From Symbiodinium natans (Eukaryota; Sar; Dinophyceae; Suessiales; Symbiodiniaceae), in NCBI GenBank assembly GCA_905221605.1, contig CAJNDS010002840.1:197118-261117 (forward strand): 64,000 bases of DNA, in the 5' to 3' direction. The number at the start of each line of letters is the position of its first letter. The first letter of the stretch is position 1. Under the pieces are notes generated by a model. It made no database searches. It worked only from the letters and a program-made list of their open reading frames with translations, and was not told the origin of the DNA. A program made the translations under genes and the position numbers. Below, piece by piece: positions 22,020-32,561 of the stretch.

Positions 22020-22170
22020 GCCACCACCATTGTTCCTTTCAGGGCCACCCTCAACCCCAAACCGTAAACCCTGAACCCGAAACCCTAAACCTTCAACCCT
22101 AAACCCAAAACCTTACACCCTTCTTCCTTTCAGTGGTGCCAGGAAACCCTATACTTAAAACCCAAATACA
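22020..22170. repeat. Telomere-like patch, CCCTAAA orientation
   Basis: AACCCTGAACCCGAAACCCT-type units upstream of the next gene. Confidence 0.75.
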
Positions 22171-22172
22171 AC

Positions 22173-22814
22173 TTGACGGGGACCGACGGGTCCTTGAACA
22201 CGTTCCACGCCATTTGGCGTCATGGCACCTGTCATGAAGTGGTGTCGTCGTCCGTCGACAACAGCAAATTCGACCTAGCGCCCAGTCTCCTTTGTGGTGA
22301 AGACGCTGAGGACGATGCCCGAGACCTTTTTTTGGAAACATCTGCTTGGCGGACATTCTAAGTGTCGACGTGCGGTCAGCGCTGTTGCCTGTTGCAGCTG
22401 TAAGTTAAACAAAGTCCATCGCATCATGCTTTGCCCTGCCCCAGTCAGGACGGACCCGTGGAGAAGCAATTCGTAATGGTGCTGTTGGCAGACACGCAAG
22501 AACACTTTTGGGCGCCTCGGCAGCACAGCATGACGGCCGGTCAGATCATATGTCTGCGTGGAGAGGCGATTCTGCGTGAAATGTTTCGACCAAGGCACGG
22601 AAGGTGCTGTCCAGGCTGCATCACGCTCAAGGGCTGCCGGGCCACGTATGTCGTGGACTCTTGCGTGAGGTTGACGCGCCCGGCTATACATGACTGTATG
22701 TTTATGGGGCGCTTGCTGCAACGCGAGGCGGAATGGTCTCCGCCGCGCTATTTGCCTCCTGTCCTGAAGGGCATCACCGAGTTCCGGGACTGCACGCGTG
22801 GGATCCACCTGTAG
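22173..22814 (+). CDS. Two-exon gene with probable T-run frameshift, unknown product
   Basis: The last exon (22449-22814, TAG) follows acceptor CCCCAGTCAG. It reads DGPVEKQFVMVLLADTQEHF, then CCPGCITLKGCRATYVVDS with Cys pairs. The preceding exon ends 22399 at consensus donor GCT|GTAAGT, so the 49-bp GT-AG intron joins in phase 0 to a frame reading LADILSVDVRSALLPVAA. Upstream, another frame (from 22173, TDGSLNTFHAIWRHGTCHEV, then GEDAEDDARDLF) runs into T7 at 22327-22333. One extra T would connect the two frames. So this is either a gene with a sequencing or real indel at T7, or a pseudogene. A long minus-strand frame (22275-22976) is its shadow. Confidence 0.5.
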
Positions 22815-24402
22815 GTCAGGTAAGGTCGTAACTCGAACCCCGACCCCCCAACCCCTCGCTCGGGGTGTGCGCAGGTGCCGCAGATGCTTCGGCGCCCAGC
22901 GCAATGGCGCCTGTTCGGGTCTGGTAGCATAGGATGACCCACAAATGCACGTGACCAGACATCCCCCAAGCCCCAAACCCTAAGCCCGAAACCCGAAGGG
23001 GAGACTCCGGCAGCCAAGGCAAGAGCGGTCGGAGCGACAACAGCGACTGGGTTCGGAGCACGGACGTCCCGGCGCCTGGGGTTCTGGCATTTTAAATTTC
23101 AAGGTGGCAGGAGTCGTGCTTGACCGGCGTGGTGGCAACTGGACCCCTGAACCTGTACCCAAAACCTCTACAATCTTTTGTAGGGTGCCCGAAACCACTG
23201 AATCCTGAACCTCAAGGTTAAACGTTAACGCGAAGCACGCAACGCCGAAATGCTCAACAGTAAATAGCAAGTACGCAACGCTGAGCCGACTGGCAGGTGC
23301 CGCCATTGCGAGACGCCCGGACTGCGCTGGAACAGCACAACAACGAGAGCATCAGGTCCAGTCTGCGGTTTTCGGGTTTTAGGGGGGTTTGGGGTGTTGG
23401 AGTTTCAGGGTCGGCGGTTTGAGTGCCCTAAACCCTGAGTTCCTAAACCTGAAAGGAACAACCCTGGCCCTAAACCCTGTGCCCGAAACCCTCACACCGG
23501 TGCATCCTTTCGTTACTGGATTCTTGGTTGGCGTGCTCAGTGGATAAGGTACCTGTACGAAGCTCTACAAGGGAAGCTAAGCTAAGGAGCCTGTGCCTTG
23601 GGGAGTGTTAGAGATGTCGAGGTTACCTGCCGCAACCCCAGGGTTTACACAGGGTTTAGGGTCTAGGGCTCCAACAGGATGCGGCCGCCGTCCAGAGCCT
23701 CACCTCCAGCGCAGTGAAGACGATCGAACTCAACGAGCGCCAGGGCTTTTATGGTTTAGGGTAGTCGTCCCAGGAATGTCGGCCCGAACGCGGTCAGTGC
23801 GCCTGTTCCGGCGGTCTCTGCGGCGTCTCGGGTCGGCATTTATCAAAATTTACATCTCCTGAAGTCCTCAACGTCCTGTTCACAACAGGAAATTCGGACC
23901 AAAACGCTTCCCGTGCGCCTGTTCCGGGCGGTCTCTGGGGCGTTTCGGGTCGGCATTTCTGAAACCCTGAACCCCTCAAGCTCTGAACCTCGGCCATTGT
24001 CATTTCCGAGCATAGCATCTCTAAAAGTTTAAAACTGGCCCTTGCTGGGTCTAGGGTGGTAGCAGATGCCTCGAGTCCCCTGGGCGATACGGAAGAACGA
24101 CACAACGCAGGCTGCAGTATCCATGCGACTTCCTGTAAACCTGATGCCGTGCTCCCGCCCAGTGAAGGCTTCGAGTTCGCTTGCGACTCCGACAAGGATC
24201 GCTGTAGCTCACCAGCCGGCTCTAAAACGAGCTGTGTGACTCCCACAGGGATCACTGCGCAAAACCTGGCGCGCAAAGCTGTAGCCTGGGGCCAATGCGA
24301 GGAAGCAAGATTCTGCTACTTCATTGCTCGTATGTGGGCTCAGAGTCCAGCGCAGCTCCCACAGGGACTGCAGTGACAGTGCTCTCTCTTTTTCTCTCTG
24401 CC
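22815..24402. other. Intergenic spacer, end of the telomere-like domain
   Basis: Contains the last telomere-like patches of the left domain (22975-22995, 23400-23490, 23640-23765) and a 45-bp direct repeat (23797/23913). Foldback motif copies occur at about 24239 and 24354. No gene supported. Confidence 0.55.
23797..23958. repeat. 45-bp direct repeat, two copies 116 bp apart
   Basis: GTGCGCCTGTTCCGG followed by CGGTCTCTG and TCGGGTCGGCATTT occurs at 23797-23841 and again at 23913-23958 with two or three differences. Confidence 0.8.
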
Positions 24403-24969
24403 ATGGAGCCGCTGTTGCTGTCCTGCGGCACCGTGGTCCGCGTCACATTGGCAGACGGCCGGCCGCTGGCCAAAGTGCCCGACGCTCAGTTCATGTCTTG
24501 CATTCAGGTAATTTCGGTTTCGGCCAGCGCTCCCACGAGAGATCCCTGCCAGTCCAGGATTTGGCAGCATTCGGACATCAACGTCGTGCGGGTGCAACTC
24601 CTCATTCCGTCGCCGACCCAGTCCGGCCGCGACGCACACCACGTGACCCTGTCCTCCGCCGAGGCCATACTCCGAGCACCTTTTGCCACGGCAGCGCGTG
24701 CAGCGCCTGCGCGCGGAGGACTATGGCAGGTCTTGCTACAGTTGTCAGGCCTGGTGCATTTTGCCCTGTACGGGCGCATGGACCATGCGCGAAGGCGTGG
24801 AAAGAAGAACTGGATGCTATACGTGCAGGCTTGCGCCCCGCTTTGTTTCGGTGCAGCTCGTCCGAGCGTTCATTGCCGACGTCGCGCGAGCGTCGTCTCA
24901 CGCCCAGGTCATGTTGCGGAAGTCCGCGTGCTGTCTGAAAGTGGTTGGCTGAGCCGTGCTCGGAGGTAG
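24403..24969 (+). CDS. Candidate gene of unknown function with Cys-pair region
   Basis: ATG in GCCATGG context opens MEPLLLSCGTVVRVTLADG then AKVPDAQFMSCIQ. A consensus donor CAG|GTAATT follows at 24508, although the frame also stays open to 24969. Downstream two frames compete. The same frame gives HSDINVVRVQLLIPSPTQSG. Another gives EDYGRSCYSCQAWCILPC and later GCYTCRLAPRFVSVQLVRAF, whose CxxC pairs suggest a zinc ribbon. Exon structure unresolved. A foldback motif lies just upstream (24354-24368). Confidence 0.4.
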   Translation: MEPLLLSCGTVVRVTLADGRPLAKVPDAQFMSCIQVISVSASAPTRDPCQSRIWQHSDINVVRVQLLIPSPTQSGRDAHHVTLSSAEAILRAPFATAARAAPARGGLWQVLLQLSGLVHFALYGRMDHARRRGKKNWMLYVQACAPLCFGAARPSVHCRRRASVVSRPGHVAEVRVLSESGWLSRARR

Positions 24970-25314
24970 CTGCGATCGCGTGTGTAAATCTGTAAATGCT
25001 GGTGTCAACCGCAAACCTGAACCGCCGTCCGGCAGGGCCCCTGACCTAAACGTGCAACCTGCAGCTCAAAGGGTTTCGTATTTTCACGGTTGCCACGTGC
25101 GCCCAGACCATCGTGCGGCGATCCAGCGGGCCCGAGCAGGTGGACGCCCCAGATGCAAATCAACGTATAGCATCTTTGCTGCGAATGCGAAGCAGGATAC
25201 GAAGCGGCTCTGGCGCAATTGCGGGCCAGTCGGGCACCTGGGGTGTTTCCTCTACAGTGCATCTGCAAGCACAACCTTGACGGCCGCTTAAAAATTGTGT
25301 TTTTTCGCGCTTTG

Positions 25315-26110
25315 TTTTTTGTCTCCAGTCTCCGAGAAGGAGACCGACCAGAAGAAACGAACCGAACGTCCTTTTTCTTCGACAAATCACATTTCCTCGC
25401 CCGTTCGCTTTCATGGGACCTGCTACGTGCTCTATGAGAAAGCGGGCGGGCGTGCAAGCTACAGCGTGGGTGCCCGGACACGACCTTTTTCCCAGTGTAA
25501 GCCATGACACAGGTAGCTCCATCGGGAATGTGTTTTGCTGGCGAGGCCATGCTGCACAAGTTGAGGACATCGAGAAGCGACAGGCTCTCGGATGAAGCTT
25601 TCGAGTAGCAGTGGTGGCGCGTCATGTACCCAGGCACCGTGAAAATGAATGCCGAGGCCACGCCGAAGCCATGTTGGAGCAGCGCGCGGGTTGCTTGCTC
25701 GATATTGGATAGGAAGAAGCCTCCCTTTCTCTTGTGTTCTGTGGATTACCTGTCATTTGCTTCTTATGTGAAGAGCAGACTCGACCAAAAGAAACGCGCC
25801 CATGTCGTCCTTGCTTGGGCTTTACTGGGGCCTGATTCGTGCTCGATGATGCGCAGCTCTGTTGGGCGCATGCTCCCAGACCATGACGCGGGTGGCTCTA
25901 TCGGGTTTGTGCTTGGCTGGGCGCCGTGAAATGTGATTTTTTCGTGAGGCCATGCTGCAGAAGTTGAGGAAAGCGAGAAGCGACAGGCTCTCGAATGAAG
26001 TCCGAGGTGGAGTAGCACCGCATCGTTTTGCCAGGCAGGCTGAATAATTATGACTGCCGAGGCCACGCCGAAGCCATGATGGGGCAGCGCATAGGCTGCT
26101 TGCTCGAGTG
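25315..26110. repeat. Two diverged tandem copies of about 400 bp upstream of the methyltransferase copies
   Basis: 25315-25700 and 25760-26110 share order and wording: GACCGACCAGAAGAAACG / CGACCAAAAGAAACG, then GAGAAGCGACAGGCTCTCG, then GCCGAGGCCACGCCGAAGCC. The second copy is reused as the start of the 1,511-bp duplication. Probably promoter or 5' untranslated sequence; no clear frame. Confidence 0.6.
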
Positions 26111-27408
26111 CGCTTGAGCGATTGCGTTTCCATAAGATCGCAAATAGTGATCAGGACGGCGCGAAGCCGAGCTACGTGCGGCCAGGCTGAGAGGAATGCC
26201 CCAACCGCACCCGCCAGGACTTCTATTGCGACCTTTTTCCGAGAAGGTGCATCTCATGTTATGACCGAAGTCTTCTTCCGGCCGGCCACATTTCAGCCAC
26301 AGATGTTGCTTTCCGGCACCTCGTGTGAAATGTGGTACTGATGCCAGGACCTGTGCCTGCCGCTGCCGCGAAGAGCGGTCGCAGGGAGCGCGAGCGGGCT
26401 GGCAAGCGAAAGCGCGCAGACTGAAACAGGGCCTCGCTCGGAAACAGAACCGGCTGCCGCTGCTGTCACTCCTCTTATCTGCTTTGCTCGTCTCTGACGT
26501 TTGGTGCAACAGTTTGCTCTGTCAACCAGACGTCTCGGGCATAGCGGCTCCCTCAGGGATCGCGGTAGTCTGCGTGTCAACGTACCCTCGCCCGCGTCAA
26601 TCATATGGCGACTGTGCGATGGGGGTCCGATTGCTGCGGCTACAACACTCTGGCGCCTTGGGCGCAACGGTTTTCAGATGCCATCCATGCATTGACACGC
26701 TTTTCTACTAAGGCGCTGGTGTTGCGTCGGATGGGCATCCGGCAATCTCTTGCCATGGTGTCAGAGAAGGATGCCATGGTGCGCACTCTCATGGAAGCAA
26801 TGCACGACTACTGCGGGCTAAAGTGTGGTGCTGTCTACGACGACATTAACAAGCGTGCGGCCGCCAGCAGCCTAATTCGGAGTCGTGCGCGCCGCAAAGC
26901 ATGTTGTCAGATGCGTCAGTCCGAGGGTTGCAGCCTAGGTGCCAGGTCTTGACCTGTACATGGTGTCAACGCCATGCCAGGATTTCTCCTTCGCAGGCCT
27001 AAAGACAGGTCCGTGCTGGAAGTGTCAGAGATGACTTCGTGCGCCAGGCAAAAGAAGCAGTTTCCAACTGCATCGTTTGAAAGGATCGTCCGGCAAGAAC
27101 GGCAAGCTTTTCAAAGCCTCCATCAAGCGCGTGTTACAAGAAAGGCCACGCGCCGCGCGCTCAGCCATAGTCGACAATGAGTGACAGCTTGAATGTGAAA
27201 TGCGTCCACTTTTTCAAGGCCGTAATCATGGAAAATGACAAGGGCATCTTGCAAGACAAGGCGCTCACGTGGGCTATCCAGAAGTTAAAAGAGGCGGACT
27301 ACGCCGAGCCCTCATGCTTCAGCAGAATTGCCAGAGCCTCTGTCGTGCTTTGTTGTTGTTCTGACCGCAGTTGAGGCCGTAGACTACAAGAATTTGAAGA
27401 CTGCGGAG
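25898..27408. repeat. Unit of a 1,511-bp tandem duplication
   Basis: CTATCGGGTTTGTGCTTGGC occurs at 25898 and again at 27409. From there the two stretches match closely through to the methyltransferase coding sequence, apart from a 0.5-kb insertion in the second. The boundary falls inside a methyltransferase exon (…GCGGAG|CTATCGGG), so the first copy loses its 3' end. Confidence 0.85.
26341..27408 (+). pseudogene. Truncated 5' copy of the cytosine-5 DNA methyltransferase gene
   Basis: Matches the 28358 gene from its ATG (MPGPVPAAAAKSGRRERERA) through motif I, motif IV (TPCQDFS) and motif VI, then is cut at 27408 by the duplication boundary. Motif VI reads ENDKG instead of ENVKG, and the motif IV exon has F for L after QDFS. 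Several differences from copy 2 are third-position and silent in the inferred frames (for example CTT/CTC before GACCTGTAC). That supports those frames as formerly coding. Lacks motifs VIII-X. Confidence 0.75.
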
Positions 27409-27560
27409 CTATCGGGTTTGTGCTTGGCTGGGCGCCGTGAAATGTGATTTTTTCGTGAGGCCATGCTGCAGAAGTTGAGGAAAGCGAGAAGCGACAGGCT
27501 CTCGAATGAAGTCCGAGGTGGAGTAGCACCGCATCGTTTTGCCAGGCAGGCTGAATAATT

Positions 27561-27774
27561 GTAAACGCTTGCGCGCGCCGCCTCGGCAGCCGGGCCGGCC
27601 CCAGGACAGGAAAGGAGAAAGAGGGTTTCGCAAAAAAAGGGAGGAAAGGCAGAGCGGGTGGGGGGGGGGGGGGGGGGTCGGGGGGTGAGGGGTGGGGGGT
27701 GGGGGGGGGGGGGGGTGGGGTGGGGCGTGGGGGGGGGGGGGTGGGGGCAGAGGGGGGTGGGGGGGGGGTGGGGT

Positions 27775-27806
<32 letters not shown>

Positions 27807-28057
27807 GGGGGGGGTGGGGTGGGGGGGGGGTTGGGTGGGGGGGGTGGGGGGGGGTTTTTGAGGCACTCCTCTGTAGGAGCCACCCACAAGCGGGACCCTC
27901 CACGGCATCGGTTTGCAGCTCCTCCAAGGGATTGGGGGGGGTCCCACAGGGTGGGGGGGGGGGGGCGTCACAAAATCCGGCAAGCGGTGGGTTAGGGGGA
28001 AGGAGGCCCGATCTGGGTCTGCTTGTTCCAGACGCTTCTCGGCAGGAAGCCGAGGCG
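27561..28057. mobile_element. 497-bp G-rich insertion with AATT flanks
   Basis: Absent from the duplicate copy, where CTGAATAATT runs straight into ATGACTGCCGAGG. The insert starts GTAAACGCTTGCGCGCGCCG and ends AAGCCGAGGCG, with AATT on both sides (27557-27560, 28058-28061) as a possible target-site duplication. CGCCTCGGC near the start and GCCGAGGCG at the end are inverted repeats. The core (27661-27865) is nearly pure G with T interruptions, then AGGCACTCCTCTGTAGGAGC. No coding signal; Gly-rich and Pro-rich frames are artefacts. Probably a non-autonomous element. Confidence 0.6.
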
Positions 28058-28357
28058 AATTATGACTGCCGAGGCCACGCCAAAGCCATGATGGGGCAGC
28101 GCATAGGCTGCTTGCTCGAGTGCGCTTGAGCGATTGCGTTTCCATAAGATCGCAAATAGTGTTGAGGACAGCGCGAAGCCGAGCTACGTGCGGCCAGGCT
28201 GAGAGGAATGCCCCAACCGCACCCGCCAGGACTTCTATTCCGACTTTTTCCCGAGAAGGTGCATCTCATCTCATGTTATGACCGAAGTCTGCTTCCGGCC
28301 GGCCACATTTCAGCCACAGATGTTGCTTTCCGGCACCTCGTGTGAAATGTGGTACTG

Positions 28358-30301
28358 ATGCCAGGACCCGTGCCTGCCGCTGCCGCGAAGAGCGGTCGCA
28401 GGGAGCGCGAGCGGGCCGGCAAGCGAAAGCGCGCAGACTGAAACAGGGCCTCGCTCGGAAACAGAACCGGCTGCCGCTGCTGTCACTCGTCTTATCTGCT
28501 TTGCTCGTCTCTGACGTTTGGTGCAACAGTCTGCTCTGTCAACAGATGTCTCGGGCATAGCGGCTCCCTCAGGGATCGCGGTAGTCTGCGTGTCAACGTA
28601 CCCTCGCCCGCGTCAATCATATGCCGACTGTGCGATGGGGGTCCGATTGCTGCGGGTACAACACTCTGGCGCCTTGGGCGCAACGGTTTTCACATGCCAT
28701 GCATGCATTGACACGCTTTTCTACTAAGGCGCTGGTGTTGCGTCGGATGGGCATCCGGCAATCTCTTGCCATGGTGTCAGAGAAGGATGCCATGGTGCGC
28801 ACTCTCATGGAAGCAATGCACGACTACTGCGGGCTAAAGTGTGGTGCTGTCTACGACGACATTAACAAGCGCGCGGCAGCCAGCAGCCTAATTCGGAGTC
28901 GTGCGCGCCGCAAAGCATGTTGTCAGATGCGTCAGTCCGAGGGTTGCAGCCTAGGTGCCAGGTCTCGACCTGTACATGGTGTCAACGCCATGCCAGGATT
29001 TCTCCCTCGCAGGCCTAAAGACAGGTCCGTGCTGGAAGTGTCAAAGATGACTTCGTGCGCCGGCCAAAAGAAGCAGTTTCCGACTGCATCGTTTGAAAGG
29101 ATCGTCCGGCAAGAACGGCAAGCTCTTCAAAGCCTCCATCAAGCGTGTGTTACAAGAAAGGCCACGCGCCGCGCGCTGAGCCATAGTCGACAATGAGTGA
29201 CAGCTTGAATGTGAAATGCGTCCACTTTTTCAAGGCCGTAATCATGGAGAATGTCAAGGGCATCTTGTTAGACAAGGCGCTGACGTGGGCTATCAAGAAG
29301 TTAAAAGAGGCGGACTACGCCGAGCCCTCATGCTTCAGCAGAATTGCCAGAGCCTCTGTCGTGCTTTGTTGTTGTTCTGACCGCAGTTGAGGCCGTAGAC
29401 TACAAGAATTTGAAGACTGCGGAGCACGGCATTCCACAGGGCCGCCAGAGAATCTTCGTCGTTGCCATCCAGCAGAAGCACCTGTTGTCATCGCTTGCCA
29501 ATATATTCCCGGCGCCCATCCCCGAGGCCATCCAGCTCAATCGCGACAGTCCCTTGACTCAACCCTGAGCGCCTCGTGACACAGGCTTCATCCGTGAAGG
29601 TGTCGGCATTCATCGATGAGAACGCACGATCGGACGAAGAAATGGTGGAGGAGGCATCGCAGTCGAAAACCTTCAAGAAGAACCTGACTCGTGTTGGCCA
29701 CTCAGGTCAGCAAGTCGCACGGACGAGCCCCGAGAAGGCATATACGGTCGAGTGTTCTGCACTGAGGCCATCAAGAAACACGGCCTCAAGCGCGTCCGCC
29801 GGCATGGCTTCATCGTCGACGTCGCTGCCGGGAAGCACAAGCGCCGCGGCCCAGCAGTCACGGTCACGGCCTCGCGAGTTGCACGGACCTGAGCTATAGC
29901 GTTGGCCCCAACCAGGCAGTGTGGGGACCGGCGTGCCCCCACGCTGACAGCGTCCCGTGGAGGCGGCCGCGGTTGGTATCTCCCACACCGACGCCAACGC
30001 GTGAGCGTCACCGAGATGGGCCGTCTGCAAGGCGGGCCTTCACGGAATTCCCTTTCTTCACCCTTGTCTATCCCCTGATCCAGGTTTGCCTGATGATCTG
30101 GTCGCCAAGTTCCTCCAGACAGCGCCCAAAAGCCGTGTTGGACACGCCCTCGGAAACGCCATCTCCACGAACGTTCTAGAGCGCTTGGCGGGGCGCGTCC
30201 TGCTGGCTTCTGGCTTAATCAAGAAGCCCCTGCCCGATTTTTGGTTGGACGTGGTGCGCAAGCTTCCCCCGAAGCAGGCCTGTCGAGTCTTGTCGGCGTG
30301 A
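28358..30301 (+). CDS. Cytosine-5 DNA methyltransferase, multi-exon
   Basis: Motifs appear in family order in exon-sized frames. A basic start (ATG 28358) is followed by motif I region WGSDCCGYNT with RMGIRQSLAMVSEKD. After acceptor CCTAG at 28954 comes motif IV DLYMVSTPCQDFSLAG, whose Cys is the expected catalytic residue. Motif VI is VIMENVKGILLDKALTWAI. After acceptor CTGACCGCAG (29388) come VDYKNLKTAEHGIPQGRQRI (motif VIII) and FVVAIQQKHL. The target region includes RRHGFIVDVAAGKHKRRG. Motif IX is TLTASRGGGRGWYLPHRR and VSVTEMGRLQG. Intron 30032-30083 (GC-AG) joins LQG to LPDDLVAKFLQ in phase. Motif X is GHALGNAISTNVLERL. Internal introns are short and only partly resolved, so an indel is not excluded. 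Such enzymes occur in dinoflagellates both as host genes and inside retrotransposons; no reverse transcriptase was seen here. Would methylate nuclear DNA. Confidence 0.75.
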
Positions 30302-30529
30302 CTTTTGCAGGCGCATTGTGTCAAGCCTGTTCGAGAGGCTTGGAAGAAGATCCACGCAAAGCGCAAGAGCGGCTGAGTCTGCGTGTGTGGCAGCGACAAT
30401 GTGCCTGCATATGTGCTGAAGTGACATTTCCGCAACTTTACTCGCTTTTTGTTTTGACTGATACTACATAGTCCTGTTCTGATTGAATTTCGCCGGCTCT
30501 GATAGCCACAGACAGAAAAACTTGGCGGT

Positions 30530-30830
30530 TGCTTTCGGGCGACAACGTCGCACGTGCTGGACGTGGCATCTGCTTTGCGCTCGCTCTTGGTGCTCCTATT
30601 TGCAATCAAGACTGCCAGTGTATTTTGCAGCCATTGCAGCTCAAATTGAATGACTCGCTTGCGGACCGACGGCGTTCTGCGCTTCTGACATGGCGTGTTG
30701 CAACGCCGCCGACAAGTGTTGCAACGCCGCCGACAAGTGCCAGCTTGGCGACGGGGCGGAGCATAGAGTCCAGAAATCCAGGCCTGTACTGAATTTTACA
30801 AAGACTAGACGCAGGATGGGAAAATACAGT
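30530..30830. repeat. Shared 5' leader and dispersed repeat, copy 1
   Basis: Contains CGTCGCACGTGCTG, GCAATCAAGACTGCCAGTG, CAGCTCAAATTGAATG and GTTCTGCGCTTCTGACATGG. The same ordered blocks precede the ATG of the DUF3987-like genes. Positions 30595-30830 recur closely at 39395-39615, including TCCAGAAATCCAGGCCT. No long frame follows the ATG here; the zinc-ribbon array starts at once. Confidence 0.7.
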
Positions 30831-31196
30831 TTTACGGCTCCCAAAGGGACCCCGGTAGAACAGCACTGCAGCATGAATGCACGACTGTCGACCGGCAACA
30901 AAACGACCGAAGACGAGAAGTCGACGGCTGCTGTCACCTTGTTGCTTGATTGCCTTTGCTTCTGGACGCATGCGCGCGCAGTACTTATCTGGACTTCGAA
31001 CGCTTGCCCAGTGCCTGCATGATTGTGCAGTAGCCATGTGCTTCAAGTGCTCGGACATGTTGAGGCGGTTTTGAAAGGCACCGCGGTGGAATAGCACAAG
31101 AAGTCAGGCACCATGTGTGCATGAGTACAGGTACTGCAGTAGCCCAAAAACAAAACTCGTCACAGAAGTGCAAGTTGTAGGGTTCGGTGCCGTACA

Positions 31197-31865
31197 TTGA
31201 GCATGTTGGTTCCCACAACGTCGAGCGGCGGAGAAGAGAGCGAGGCGGTGACCGAGAAGGAGCTGCTCGCCATCCGCGAGCAGGTGCTTGGATTTCCGGC
31301 CCCGCAGCAAGATCTGCTACTGCGGATGCTTCGCCTTCCTCCGCAGCAGCAAAATTTGGTCCAGAGTGCCTTGACTCTGGCTGTGACTGGGCGAGTCAAG
31401 ACAGCGACGTCGCCGACGCCAAGCGGTTACCCCGCGGCCACGCCGACGGCCTCGCCAGCGGAGCCGCCCGATCGGCCGCCGTCGGTGCCGCCGCCTTGGA
31501 CGTCCACCTCAGCAGCGTCAGCTTGGGCATCGTCTTCGCCGACGACAGCGCTGCCCGTCGGGGGCGACATACCGTGCGGAACCATCTAGACGAAATCGCC
31601 GAGGCTGGTGGCATGGAGCACTACACTGGCCCGCTGCCAGCAGGCTTTACCCTGACTGCGCCCTACACGATTCCGTGCAGTTGGTCGAGGGCCGAGAGAT
31701 GGTACTATGTCCTCAACTGCTCTGCCTGCGGCAGGAAAGGCGTTACTGCTGCCGGCATTGGCAAGAGCCCGGAGACATGGGCCCGAGACAAAGGCTGGAA
31801 GCCTCCCAACAGCGGCTCGGCCAAGTGGACACGGATTGTGTGCCCTTCATGTACAGGTGTGTAAG
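31197..31865 (+). pseudogene. Zinc-ribbon array ORF, copy 1 (frameshifted)
   Basis: Same product as 37257-37928. It lacks four bases at GGCGACAT|ACCGTGCGG (intact copy has CCAGA there), so the frame opened at 31197 stops at 31589 while the zinc-ribbon half continues in another frame to 31864. Otherwise nearly identical. Confidence 0.7.
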
Positions 31866-32561
31866 TCTGAGCATGAAAATTCTCCAAGCGCGAGAAGGTT
31901 TCCTAGCCCACGCCGCGAAACCAGTGCTCCTGGCTCTACGCTGTCCCAAGCATGAAGGCTTATTGAAGCCCTAGACCCTAAACATTTTTCCCGCTGGCCC
32001 CGGCGATGTTGAAGGTTTTTGAGGCGACTCCACGGGGCGGTAGTGGGGTTCCGATGCAATTGAAACTGACCATTTGAAGGCCTGTGGCAAAAAGTGGGCA
32101 CAGTAGTTTGCGCGAAGCACTTACTCTTTGATTAGGGTTTAGGGTTTAGGGTTTCCTGGGTATCGGGTTAAGTGGGTTTGGGGTTTCGGCTTCTCAGGCT
32201 GCGCCGCGAGGCGCAAAGGCTGCAGTTTGTTTGGAGGGTTCTGGGTGGCGGGTCATCAATTTATGGTCCAGCGCTCAGGGTTTTGCGGCTCCTAAAGGGA
32301 CCCCGGTAGAACAGCACTACAAGTCTGGCGGCATGAATGCATGACTGTCGACCTGTAACAAAACGACCGAACGAGAAGTCGACGCCTGTGCCGTAGCCAT
32401 GTGCGTCTTCAAGTGCTCGGACATGTTGAGGCGGCTCCCAAAGGGACCGCGGTGGAATAGCACAAGAAGTCAGGCACCATGTGTGCATGAGTACAGGTAC
32501 TGCAGTAGCCCAAAAACAAAACTCGCACAGAAGTGTAAGTTGTAGGGTTCGGTGCCGTGCA

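Noticed and set aside
22275-22976. 233-aa minus-strand ORF
   Set aside because: Antisense to the 22173-22814 gene, which has consensus splice sites and better composition.
23794-24276. 160-aa minus-strand ORF
   Set aside because: Covers a direct repeat and spacer; no splice or domain evidence.
24504-25661. Overlapping minus-strand ORFs (91-218 aa)
   Set aside because: Antisense to the 24403 candidate gene and to repeats; no recognisable motifs.
27299-28145. Pro-rich minus-strand and Gly-rich plus-strand ORFs
   Set aside because: Products of the G-run insertion, whose boundaries are defined by the empty duplicate site.
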